Source: Oscillospiraceae bacterium (GTDB taxonomy: Bacteria > Bacillota > Clostridia > Oscillospirales > Ruminococcaceae). From it: a DNA stretch of 24,148 nt. Location: the NCBI GenBank assembly GCA_029098085.1, contig JAQXNQ010000110.1, positions 1 to 24,148 on the forward strand, read 5' to 3'. Below are positions 1-6,778 of this stretch, piece by piece (positions within the stretch are counted from its first letter, which is position 1; every line of letters starts with the position of its first letter). A program made the position numbers and the translations under genes. The notes beneath the pieces were generated by a model. The model was not told where the DNA came from, ran no database searches, and saw only the letters and a program-made list of their open reading frames with translations.

Positions 1-504
1 CCCGGCCTGTCTTCCGAGGGCGTCCAGAGCGTACTGCTGGATGTGGAGCTGAAGGTGCAGAAGGCCGACGGCAGCTGGGAAACCGTCACCGCCGAAAACT
101 TCCCCGCTGAGGGCGTGGAGGTGCTGCTCCCCTATCCCGAAGGAACCAACAAGGATGATTATACCTTCGTCATCACCCACCTGATCACCTCCGGCAGCAA
201 AGCCGGTCAGACCGAAGTGCTGCAGGGCACGCCCGAAGCAGACGGCATCCGGGTCAGGTTCACCAGCCTATCTCCCGTGGTGATCACCTATCAGGCAAAG
301 GATGCCGGTACGGCGGAATCGCCGGAGGAAACCTCCTCCGCTCCTTCCGAAACGCCCGCCGGCACGCCGGGGGATCCCTCCGAAAGCCCGGCTGAAGCTG
401 CTCCTCCCAAGACCGGAGAAGCCGGTTCGGTTGTTCTCTGGACACTGCTGTCCATCGGCGGTCTCGGCGCTGCAGCTCTGCTTCTCAGAAGAAAAACAAA
501 CTGA
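1..504 (+). CDS. C-terminal part of a sortase-anchored surface protein (5' end outside window)
   Basis: The frame is open from base 1, so only the last 167 residues are seen. The first ~100 residues look like an extracellular beta-sandwich module of the kind found in Firmicutes surface proteins. A Pro/Ser/Glu/Thr-rich spacer of about 35 residues follows (about 303-400). The cell-wall sorting signal comes next: PPKTGE (403-420), a hydrophobic stretch (VVLWTLLSIGGLGAAALLL) and a basic tail RRKTN. The motif is an LPXTG variant with Pro in place of Leu. The protein is therefore expected to be exported and linked to peptidoglycan by a sortase; no sortase gene is in the window. The function of the missing N-terminal part cannot be told. 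The gene ends just before a two-way terminator. Confidence 0.85.
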   Translation, partial: PGLSSEGVQSVLLDVELKVQKADGSWETVTAENFPAEGVEVLLPYPEGTNKDDYTFVITHLITSGSKAGQTEVLQGTPEADGIRVRFTSLSPVVITYQAKDAGTAESPEETSSAPSETPAGTPGDPSESPAEAAPPKTGEAGSVVLWTLLSIGGLGAAALLLRRKTN

Positions 505-518
505 TTGAAGCTGCCATA

Positions 519-558
519 AAACAAAATCCGCAGGGCGCGTGCTCTGCGGATTTTGTTT
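519..558. terminator. Bidirectional intrinsic terminator between convergent genes
   Basis: A perfect 15-bp stem (519-533 with 544-558) carries a short loop. The arms start with AAACAAAAT and end with ATTTTGTTT, so each strand has a run of U after the GC-rich CCGCAG core. It lies between the surface-protein gene (+) and the SGNH hydrolase gene (-) and can serve both. Confidence 0.85.
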
Positions 559-625
559 ATGCGGATACAAAAAGAGGAGTGCCGACGGCAGACCTCACCC
601 TGTATCGGAGCGGTTCCCGAAGGAT

Positions 626-1279
626 TCATCTGGCGACAAAGTATTTGGCAATTTCCTGTGCCGCAAGCTGATGCCCCGCTTCAGTGGGATGGTTGACGTG
701 AGAAAGATAGCGCACCAGATCTGCCGGTTCCGATATATTGCGCTCAAAGGCCCTGAAGGTATCCGCCAGAGCCACCTCATACCGGTCGGCGAGCTCCCGC
801 ACCTGCCGGGCATGCTGTACAAGCTGCTGCCACGCTTCATCCTGCCGATACCAGGAGTTATCCCAGGTCGGCGTGCAGAGGATCACCCTGATATTCTGCC
901 CTAAGGCGGCCTGTATCATGCTTTCCCATGCGCTGCGGGCCCGATCCAGACCGATGCTGCGGTCGTTCAGACTGTAATCGATGGTGACCACATCCGGCTT
1001 GTGGGACAGAACATCCTTTTCAAACCGTTCTGCCCCGCCCTCAGCGTTTTCACCGCCGATGGCGGTCACAATCACGTTTGTTACCGCAAAGGGAAAGCGT
1101 TCCTTGATCAGTTTGTGCAGCAGATGGGGGTAAGCATGAAACGTGTTGACATACGGCGTTGCAAAATAACCGGCGGGCACGCTGTGCCCATGGCATACGA
1201 TGTTGATGGTCCGGTTGTTCGGCCATTGCCGCGCCATTTCATCCAGCAATGGATCCAGATATGAAATACCCTGTGTCAT
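626..1279 (-). CDS. SGNH/GDSL-like hydrolase with altered signature blocks
   Basis: A 217-residue protein without signal peptide, so probably cytoplasmic. SGNH-family esterases hydrolyse ester bonds in lipids or acetylated sugars; the substrate here is unknown. Block I reads HGHSVPAG, with candidate nucleophile Ser33 but His where GDS has Asp. Block II Gly lies in AIGGEN, block III is YSLND (Asn105), and block V is HVNHP with catalytic His197 and His194 where the usual DxxH has Asp. An AGGAG (1290-1286) lies 6 nt before ATG 1279; another ATG three bases upstream at 1282 would be only 3 nt from it, so 1279 is preferred. The gene follows the rubrerythrin terminator, so it needs its own promoter, but none is obvious. 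The family call is sound; activity is less certain because of the substitutions. Confidence 0.78.
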   Translation of the reverse strand: MTQGISYLDPLLDEMARQWPNNRTINIVCHGHSVPAGYFATPYVNTFHAYPHLLHKLIKERFPFAVTNVIVTAIGGENAEGGAERFEKDVLSHKPDVVTIDYSLNDRSIGLDRARSAWESMIQAALGQNIRVILCTPTWDNSWYRQDEAWQQLVQHARQVRELADRYEVALADTFRAFERNISEPADLVRYLSHVNHPTEAGHQLAAQEIAKYFVAR

Positions 1280-1321
1280 CATTTTCTCCTGTACAGCAAA
1301 GAACGGCTCTGCGGCTCATGC

Positions 1322-1358
1322 AAAAAGGCGGATGATTCTTTTGGGAAACATCCGCCTT
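1322..1358 (-). terminator. Intrinsic terminator of the rubrerythrin gene
   Basis: On the minus strand a 10-bp perfect stem (1358-1349 with 1334-1325, AAGGCGGATG and its complement) with a 14-nt loop ends in a run of five T (1326-1322). It lies 20 bases after the rubrerythrin stop codon. Confidence 0.85.
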
Positions 1359-1377
1359 CTGTGAAAGAATTCAGCGC

Positions 1378-1929
1378 TTATTTGCCGAAGTATCTGTTCA
1401 GCAGACCAACAAAGCCGCAGCCGTGACGGGCTTCGTCCTTGGCCATCTCATGAACGGTGTCGTGAATGGCATCCAGGCCCAGTTCCTTGGCCTTGGCAGC
1501 CAGCTTCTTCTTGCCCTCGGTGGCGCCGCACTCAGCAGCAGCTCTCAGCTCCAGGTTCTTCTTGGTGGAGGGGGTCACAACCTCACCCAGCAGCTCGGCG
1601 AACTTGGCGGCATGCTCAGCCTCTTCCCAGGCAGCCTGCTGATAGAAAGCGCCAACCTCGGGATAGCCCTCACGGATGGCCTGACGGGCCATGGCCAGGT
1701 ACATACCAACCTCGGTGCACTCGCCGGTGAAGTTCTCACGCAGGCCGGCAATGATCTCGGGATCCACGCCCTGAGCTACGCCGATCTTGTGCTCGTCAGC
1801 CCAAACGAAGGCAGCGGTCTCGTCCACGACTTCGAACTTGGAAGCGGGAGCGCTGCACTGAGGACATTTCTCGGGAGCGGTCTCGCCCTCGTAGATGTAA
1901 CCGCAAATCTGGCAACGGAACTTTTTCAT
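1378..1929 (-). CDS. rbr: Reverse-type rubrerythrin (rubredoxin domain first)
   Basis: This 183-residue protein belongs to the NADH-peroxidase branch of rubrerythrins, which reduce hydrogen peroxide in anaerobes using electrons passed through a rubredoxin iron site. The N-terminal rubredoxin-like domain has two CxxC pairs: C6-Q-I-C9, and CPQC about 15 residues later. The four-helix ferritin-like di-iron domain follows, with helix motifs GECTEVGMY, EEAEH and DEARH supplying the Glu and His ligands. In classical rubrerythrin the rubredoxin domain is C-terminal, so this is the reverse order known from clostridia. The start at 1929 is set by AGGAGG eight bases upstream; an upstream in-frame ATG (1953) lacks such a site. 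It is transcribed alone, from a strong promoter and to a strong terminator, as fits an oxidative-stress gene. Confidence 0.93.
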   Translation of the reverse strand: MKKFRCQICGYIYEGETAPEKCPQCSAPASKFEVVDETAAFVWADEHKIGVAQGVDPEIIAGLRENFTGECTEVGMYLAMARQAIREGYPEVGAFYQQAAWEEAEHAAKFAELLGEVVTPSTKKNLELRAAAECGATEGKKKLAAKAKELGLDAIHDTVHEMAKDEARHGCGFVGLLNRYFGK

Positions 1930-1998
1930 GTTTGTTTCCTCCTGTAATATCATATGGTTTTGGACACTTTGTATGGGGCCTTGCGGCCTCGTGTTTTT

Positions 1999-2027
1999 AT
2001 TATAGCGGATTTTTCCTGAAAAGTCAA
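1999..2027 (-). promoter_or_regulatory. Strong housekeeping-type promoter of the rubrerythrin gene
   Basis: On the minus strand the -35 box TTGACT (2027-2022) and the -10 box TATAAT (2004-1999) are separated by exactly 17 bases. The transcript would have a leader of about 65 bases before ATG 1929. It is the closest match to consensus in the window, which fits a highly expressed or repressor-controlled gene. Confidence 0.8.
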
Positions 2028-2034
2028 TACCTTT

Positions 2035-2049
2035 TTAGAAAAGTTCTAA
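2035..2049 (-). promoter_or_regulatory. 15-bp palindrome next to the rubrerythrin -35 box (possible PerR/Fur-type operator)
   Basis: The sequence is TTAGAA-3 nt-TTCTAA, a perfect 6-3-6 inverted repeat whose edge is 7 bases upstream of the -35 box. Length, TTA...TAA ends and AT-richness resemble the 15-bp PerR box (TTATAATNATTATAA), although the inner bases differ. PerR control of reverse rubrerythrins is known in Clostridium acetobutylicum. The assignment here is inference. Confidence 0.4.
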
Positions 2050-2113
2050 AGTTAAATTTCGGTCATATCTTTGCAACCTTTTTTGCTTTTCCATCGTATT
2101 CTTAACAGGGGTT

Positions 2114-2142
2114 TTGCCTTTTGCCTTCCAATATGGTATACT
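2114..2142 (+). promoter_or_regulatory. Extended -10 promoter for the B12-radical SAM gene
   Basis: TTGCCT (2114-2119) and TATACT (2137-2142) are spaced by 17 bases, with TG at 2134-2135 giving an extended -10 (TGGTATACT). It points at the GTG start at 2205, leaving a leader of about 55 bases. Confidence 0.6.
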
Positions 2143-2204
2143 GGTATTAAGACTTGAATTCTATCGGCAGCTTCTGTACCGCTGACAGAAAGGGGGCATC
2201 CGGC

Positions 2205-3923
2205 GTGAACATTCTGCTGGCAGGCATCAACGCAAAATTCATTCATTCCTGTCTGGCCGTTCACTCTCTCCGCATGTATGCCCGGGAGCAGTACGGCATT
2301 GAGGCTGAAACAGCCGAATACACCATCAACCAGCTCCGTGAGGAAGTATTGGCGGATTTGTACCGCCGTAATCCGGATCTGGTGGGCTTTTCCTGCTATA
2401 TCTGGAATATCTCCTTCATCCGTCCCCTGATCCGGGAACTGAAGCAGGTGCTTCCCCGCACCCGGATTCTGCTGGGCGGGCCGGAGGTCAGCTTTGACCC
2501 GGAGCAAATCCTTTCCGACACCGGAGCGGACTTTATTCTGACCGGTGAAGGGGAAGAAAGCTTTTCCCAGCTCTGTCTGGCGCTGGAGCAAAGCAGGCCC
2601 CTTGATCAGGTGCCCGGTCTTGTATGGCACAGCGAACGCGGTACGGCTCACAATCCTCCGCCATCGCCGCTGGATCTGTCCCGGCTTCCCTTTGTTTATG
2701 AGGACTTTTCCCTCTTTGAAAACCGGATCCTGTATTATGAAGCGCAGCGGGGCTGTCCCTTCTCCTGCCAGTACTGCCTTTCCTCCCTGGAAAAGGGCGT
2801 CCGGTTTCAGCCGCTGGACAAGGTCTTCCGGGAGCTGCAGCAGTTTCTGGATCACCGGGTCCGGCAGGTGAAATTTGTGGACCGCACCTTCAACGCGAAT
2901 CCCTCCTTTGCCATGGCCATCTGGCGCTACCTGCACGAGCACGACAACGGCGTGACCAATTTTCACTTTGAGCTGGCCGCCGAGCTGCTGACCCCGGAGA
3001 TGCTGGACTTTCTCCCTCAGGTGCGGCCCGGCCTGTTCCAGTTCGAGATCGGCGTTCAGTCCACCCATGAGCCCACCCTGGAGGCGGTTCAAAGAAGCGG
3101 CAGCTTTCAGCGGCTGTCGGAAAAGGTGCAGGCGCTGCGGAAGGGCGAAAACATTCACCTCCATCTGGATCTGATCGCCGGTCTTCCCTATGAGGATTTC
3201 CAGCGGTTCAGGAAATCCTTCAACGATGTGTACGCCCTGCAGCCGGAACAGCTGCAGCTGGGCTTTCTCAAGCTGCTGAAGGGCTCCGGCCTCCGGCGGG
3301 ATCAGGAAAAGCTCGGCATCACAGCCCGGGAGGAGGCGCCCTATGAGGTGCTGTTCACCCGGGAGATGCCCTTTTCCCGGATGCTGGCGCTCAAGGATGT
3401 GGAGGCCGCCGTCGATTCATACTACAACTCCTGCCAGTTCCGCACCGCCCTGGACTATCTCTGCGGACTGGCTCCCTCTCCCTTCGATTTCTATCTGGGG
3501 TTTTCGGCGTTCTGCCGCCGGGAAGGCGCCTTTGAAAAGCCGCCCTCCCGTATGGAGCGCTTTGAGCTTCTGTACCGGTATGGAAGCTCGCTGCCCCACT
3601 GCAGCAAAACCCATCTGGCCTGGCTGCTGAAATTCGATCTCTGCAGCCGTGAAAAGCCCAGAAAGCTTCCCGGATGGATGCCGGAAACCGCTGAAAAACA
3701 GCGCATCTACCACTTTTACGAGCAGCCTGAGCTGCTGCGGCGGCTTCTGCCCGAATACGACGGACTGGATCCCAAGCTGATCAGCCGCATGGCCCATCTG
3801 GAGTTCTTCCCCTTCGATCCCACAGGAAAGGGAGAGGGAGAAGCTGCCGTCCTCTTCAACTATCGGAGGACCGACATCCTGGGCAACGCTTTCACGGTTT
3901 TTCTCAGTCACGAGACTTTGTAA
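2205..3923 (+). CDS. B12-binding-domain radical SAM protein, DUF4080 type
   Basis: This 572-residue cytoplasmic enzyme has an N-terminal cobalamin-binding-like Rossmann domain (NILLAGINAKFIHSCLAVHSL at the start, later LLGGPEVSF). A radical SAM barrel follows, with the cluster motif C184-PFS-C188-QY-C191. The C-terminal third matches what I know as DUF4080. Members are widespread in Clostridia, but their substrate is not established; related B12/radical SAM proteins carry out methyl transfers and ring rearrangements. The GTG start at 2205 is chosen because AAGGGGG lies eight bases upstream and the first residues then match the family; an in-frame ATG at 2154 would add 17 unrelated residues and falls close to the promoter. 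No terminator separates it from the downstream sigma gene; the 114-base gap holds only a small inverted repeat (ATCTGT...ACAGAT, 3940-3956). Confidence 0.88.
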   Translation: MNILLAGINAKFIHSCLAVHSLRMYAREQYGIEAETAEYTINQLREEVLADLYRRNPDLVGFSCYIWNISFIRPLIRELKQVLPRTRILLGGPEVSFDPEQILSDTGADFILTGEGEESFSQLCLALEQSRPLDQVPGLVWHSERGTAHNPPPSPLDLSRLPFVYEDFSLFENRILYYEAQRGCPFSCQYCLSSLEKGVRFQPLDKVFRELQQFLDHRVRQVKFVDRTFNANPSFAMAIWRYLHEHDNGVTNFHFELAAELLTPEMLDFLPQVRPGLFQFEIGVQSTHEPTLEAVQRSGSFQRLSEKVQALRKGENIHLHLDLIAGLPYEDFQRFRKSFNDVYALQPEQLQLGFLKLLKGSGLRRDQEKLGITAREEAPYEVLFTREMPFSRMLALKDVEAAVDSYYNSCQFRTALDYLCGLAPSPFDFYLGFSAFCRREGAFEKPPSRMERFELLYRYGSSLPHCSKTHLAWLLKFDLCSREKPRKLPGWMPETAEKQRIYHFYEQPELLRRLLPEYDGLDPKLISRMAHLEFFPFDPTGKGEGEAAVLFNYRRTDILGNAFTVFLSHETL

Positions 3924-4025
3924 ATCTGAAATAATATTTATCTGTGTGCAACAGATGCGCAGGAAAAGAGCACTATATATATGACCGTGCTTCAATATAT
4001 AGCGTCTGTTCCTGCCGGTAACGGT

Positions 4026-4033
4026 GAGGTGAT
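4026..4033 (+). promoter_or_regulatory. Ribosome binding site that decides the sigma-factor start (TTG)
   Basis: GAGGTGAT is fully complementary to the 3' end of 16S rRNA (AUCACCUC). Its GAGG core sits eight bases before TTG 4038, but only two bases before ATG 4032, and the AT of that ATG belongs to the site itself. This favours the rare TTG start. Confidence 0.6.
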
Positions 4034-4037
4034 GAGA

Positions 4038-4574
4038 TTGTCTGAACAGCAAAGCCTGGTGAGCGCCGCCAAAAAGGGCGACCGTCAGGCGTTTGGGCAG
4101 CTTTATCAACAGATCTACGAGGATCTGTACAAATCTGCATACTATATACTGAAGAACGAGCAGGATGCGCAGGATGTGGTCAGCGATACCGTCATGGACG
4201 CCTGGTCCGGAATCCGGAAGCTGAAGGACGACGACGCCTTCCGCACCTGGATGTTCCGCATCCTGTCGGTCAAATGCAAGCGCAAGCTGAAAAGCTACGC
4301 GGAACGGGGACACTTTGCCTCGCTGGAAGAGGCAGAGGAGCTACCCGCACCGGGTTCAGAGCTGTCGTTGGAGCTGAAGCAGGCCTTCAGCCAGCTCAGC
4401 GATGAAGAGCGGATGATCGTATCCATGACGGTGTTCGGCGGATACGACAGCGGTGAGATCGCTTCCATTCTGAAGCTCAACCGCAACACCGTCCGCTCCA
4501 AGCACAGCAGGGCGCTGGCCAAACTGAAAACTATTCTGGGCGACAAATCGGACAAATCGGAAGGGAGGCGATGA
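4038..4574 (+). CDS. ECF-type RNA polymerase sigma factor
   Basis: A 178-residue protein with only the two ECF domains. Region sigma2 is about residues 14-80, with DAQDVVSDTVMDAW and FRTWMFRI. Sigma4 is about residues 115-165, with LSDEERMIVSMTVFGGYDSGEIASIL and an HTH ending in LNRNTVRSKHSRALAKLK. Sigma factors of this class steer RNA polymerase to a small regulon when released by a membrane anti-sigma factor. The start is taken as TTG 4038 because of the ribosome binding site; ATG 4032 or 3981 are alternatives. The downstream gene begins 3 bases after its stop and encodes a membrane protein likely to be its partner. A 9-base tandem duplication (4542-4559) encodes the DKSDKS tail. I could not identify a convincing autoregulatory promoter. 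Confidence 0.9.
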   Translation: MSEQQSLVSAAKKGDRQAFGQLYQQIYEDLYKSAYYILKNEQDAQDVVSDTVMDAWSGIRKLKDDDAFRTWMFRILSVKCKRKLKSYAERGHFASLEEAEELPAPGSELSLELKQAFSQLSDEERMIVSMTVFGGYDSGEIASILKLNRNTVRSKHSRALAKLKTILGDKSDKSEGRR

Positions 4575-4577
4575 ACG

Positions 4578-6725
4578 GTGACTGATAAAAAGAAAAAAGC
4601 AGAGGAGCTGACCTCTGAACAGGAAGCGTTCATCCGCCTTCTCCGGCAAAAAGCGGAAGACACTCCCATCCCCATGTCGGTGGAGCCGGCCATGATGATG
4701 GCGCGGCTGCAGGAAAAGAAGCGCGTTCCCTGGCTGAAGGTGCTGTCTCCGATGGCGCTTGCACTGACGGCCTGCTTCGTACTGGTTCTGGCCGGGAGAA
4801 GCGGCAATCTGATCGGCACCTCGATCCCTGTGGAGTCTTCTTACTCTCAATCGGTATCCCAGTCGGAAACGGAATCCCTGCCGGGATCCGCTTCCTCCGA
4901 AAGCTCGTACAGTTCATCTGCTTCAAGCGGAGAGGACAGCTCCGCCGAAAGTCAACCGGACGCCGTCTCTTCGGCGCCGTCTGTCTCCAGTAATTCCTCG
5001 GCCCCCGGCGATTCTTCCGTCTCCGGCGAAGAGAATCTCACTTCTCCGCCGGCTTCCGCTGAGAATCCTGGCAGTGAAGAATCCGTCTCTTCCTCCTCTG
5101 CGGCAGAAACGGAAAACACCCAGTCTTCCCAGATCGGAGCCGAAAGCAGTCTGACGGTTCCGGTCCCGACTCCCGGCTCCACCTACCTGCCCCGCAATAC
5201 GGATCAGGACGACTACAGCAGAGCCTATGAGGCCATTCAGTCGGCGGCCACCCCCGAGAACGCAGTGGGCCGCTATGCCACCGGTGTGCTCTCCGCGGGC
5301 ATCAGCGCCGACGGTCTGCAGACCAGCGATGAAAAGGCCATCATCTGCGGAAACAACGGATATTTCTACGTTTCCCGCCAGAGCAGCACCGAAATTCTCA
5401 TCGTCACCAGCAGCGGGAAGGTCGGTTCCATCACAGCCGAATTCGAAACCCCGTCCTTTACCGGCCTCGAAACCGGATCCGCTGCCATTACCAATTGCGA
5501 AATTGTCAACGAACGGCTTTTTGTAGCCGGTACCGTCTCCTATACCAAAAACGGCGCCGCAGCGCGCACCGTATCCGCAATGACCTGCTATGATCTGAAG
5601 GATCCCGCACATCCCGTCCTGATTTCCAAGGCGGCGCAGGATGGAACCATGATCGGCATGAAGCAGGTGGATGGATATCTGTACCTGTTCAGCCGGTACT
5701 ATCCCGACTCCACAGCACCGGAAAGCTATCCGGAGGCCTATGTGCCCTTCCGTTATTTCGACGGAGCGGTGGAGCTGGTGCCGTCTGGCGACATTGAAAT
5801 CAGCACCTGCAGCGACGAAAGCTACATCGTCGCCACCGCCTTCACCAGCAAGGATCCCGGCGAGTACTGCGATTCCCTGGCCCTGCAGGGCGGCGGCCGC
5901 AACTATTACCTCAGCGAGGAAGGCCTGTATCTGTTCGGCGAGCGCTACAGCAGCGGTCAGGTCACCACCCAGATCTCTGCCCTCACCTATTCCAAGGGTT
6001 CCGTCTCTCTGGCAGGGGAGGTCACCGTGCCCGGCATCCTCAACCGTTCGGATTCTCCCAACGAATACGGCAGCACCCTGCGTATCCTGACCAACAGCTA
6101 CGGCAGCACCAACGACACCAACCTGTTCATCTTTGACCGGCAGCTGAACCTGCTGGGCAGCGTGGAGGGGCTGGTGGAGGATCAGATTCTCCGGTCGGTG
6201 CGGTTTGAAAAGAACAAGCTGTATTTCAGCCTGTATGAAGACCGCAGCGTCACCTATGCGCTGGATCTGCTGATTCCTCAGCGGCTGGGTGAGCCCTACA
6301 AAGCGGAACGCTCGGAGGAAGCCCTCCAGTCGGTCAGCGCCGGAAAGGACTGCACGCTGAAGCTCAGCGGCGCTCTGGGGCGGGGAGCCCTGACCCTGAC
6401 GCTGAAGAACGGCACCGAGGTTTGCGATTCCGCTTCCATCTCTCTGGAAGGAACCTACAGCGAGAACAGCATTTCCCTGAAGGTATATGAAAACGGCCGC
6501 TATGTCTCGGTCGCTTACAGCGATTCCGGCACACAGAAGCAGACCGTCCGGCTGTATGCCATTGAGGGAGATTCCCTCCGCGAGATTCTCCGGTACGAAT
6601 GTGTCACCTGGTTCGGAAGCTTCCAGACCTATCTGCAAAACGGGAAATTCTATGTGGTTTCCATCGCAGAAACCGCCACCTTCGATGCCGTATCCGGGCA
6701 GTCGATCAGCACCGTTTCCTATTGA
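4578..6725 (+). CDS. Membrane-anchored beta-propeller protein, likely anti-sigma partner
   Basis: This 715-residue protein has four parts. A cytoplasmic head of about 50 residues carries TPIPMSVEPAMMMARL, which resembles the short sigma-binding tails of clostridial anti-sigma proteins. One membrane helix covers about residues 52-73. A Ser-rich linker runs from about 84 to 194. The rest is a large extracellular domain with features of the PF09826 beta-propeller family: YDLKDPAHPVLISKAAQDG, and SVRFEKNKLYF followed by YALDLLIPQRLGE. The head-in, single-helix, propeller-out layout suggests a receptor that holds the sigma factor and senses something at the surface. It starts with GTG 4578, with GGGAGG nine bases upstream, inside the same operon as the sigma gene, and ends at a strong terminator. 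The domain call is fairly firm; the anti-sigma role is inferred from context. Confidence 0.78.
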   Translation: MTDKKKKAEELTSEQEAFIRLLRQKAEDTPIPMSVEPAMMMARLQEKKRVPWLKVLSPMALALTACFVLVLAGRSGNLIGTSIPVESSYSQSVSQSETESLPGSASSESSYSSSASSGEDSSAESQPDAVSSAPSVSSNSSAPGDSSVSGEENLTSPPASAENPGSEESVSSSSAAETENTQSSQIGAESSLTVPVPTPGSTYLPRNTDQDDYSRAYEAIQSAATPENAVGRYATGVLSAGISADGLQTSDEKAIICGNNGYFYVSRQSSTEILIVTSSGKVGSITAEFETPSFTGLETGSAAITNCEIVNERLFVAGTVSYTKNGAAARTVSAMTCYDLKDPAHPVLISKAAQDGTMIGMKQVDGYLYLFSRYYPDSTAPESYPEAYVPFRYFDGAVELVPSGDIEISTCSDESYIVATAFTSKDPGEYCDSLALQGGGRNYYLSEEGLYLFGERYSSGQVTTQISALTYSKGSVSLAGEVTVPGILNRSDSPNEYGSTLRILTNSYGSTNDTNLFIFDRQLNLLGSVEGLVEDQILRSVRFEKNKLYFSLYEDRSVTYALDLLIPQRLGEPYKAERSEEALQSVSAGKDCTLKLSGALGRGALTLTLKNGTEVCDSASISLEGTYSENSISLKVYENGRYVSVAYSDSGTQKQTVRLYAIEGDSLREILRYECVTWFGSFQTYLQNGKFYVVSIAETATFDAVSGQSISTVSY

Positions 6726-6734
6726 TATGCAAAC

Positions 6735-6772
6735 AAAGAAGGCGCAGCCGTTTGAGCTGCGCCTTCTTTTTT
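6735..6772. terminator. Bidirectional intrinsic terminator between convergent operons
   Basis: A 14-bp stem (6735-6748 with 6756-6769, core AAGGCGCAGC) has a 7-base loop and is followed by T residues on the plus strand; the minus strand also leaves a T-rich tail. It ends the sigma/beta-propeller operon (+) and the flavoprotein operon (-), whose last stop codon is only 7 bases away. Confidence 0.88.
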
Positions 6773-6778
6773 ACCGAT

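Noticed and set aside
3940..3972. Inverted repeat ATCTGT...ACAGAT and TATATA-rich stretch before the sigma gene, considered as terminator or ECF promoter
   Set aside because: The stem has no T-run after it, and no pair of boxes with acceptable spacing matches a housekeeping or typical ECF promoter.
4923..6638. Open frame of 571 codons on the minus strand opposite the beta-propeller gene
   Set aside because: The plus-strand frame has a membrane helix, linker and beta-propeller family motifs and a terminator in the right place. The antisense frame has none of these.
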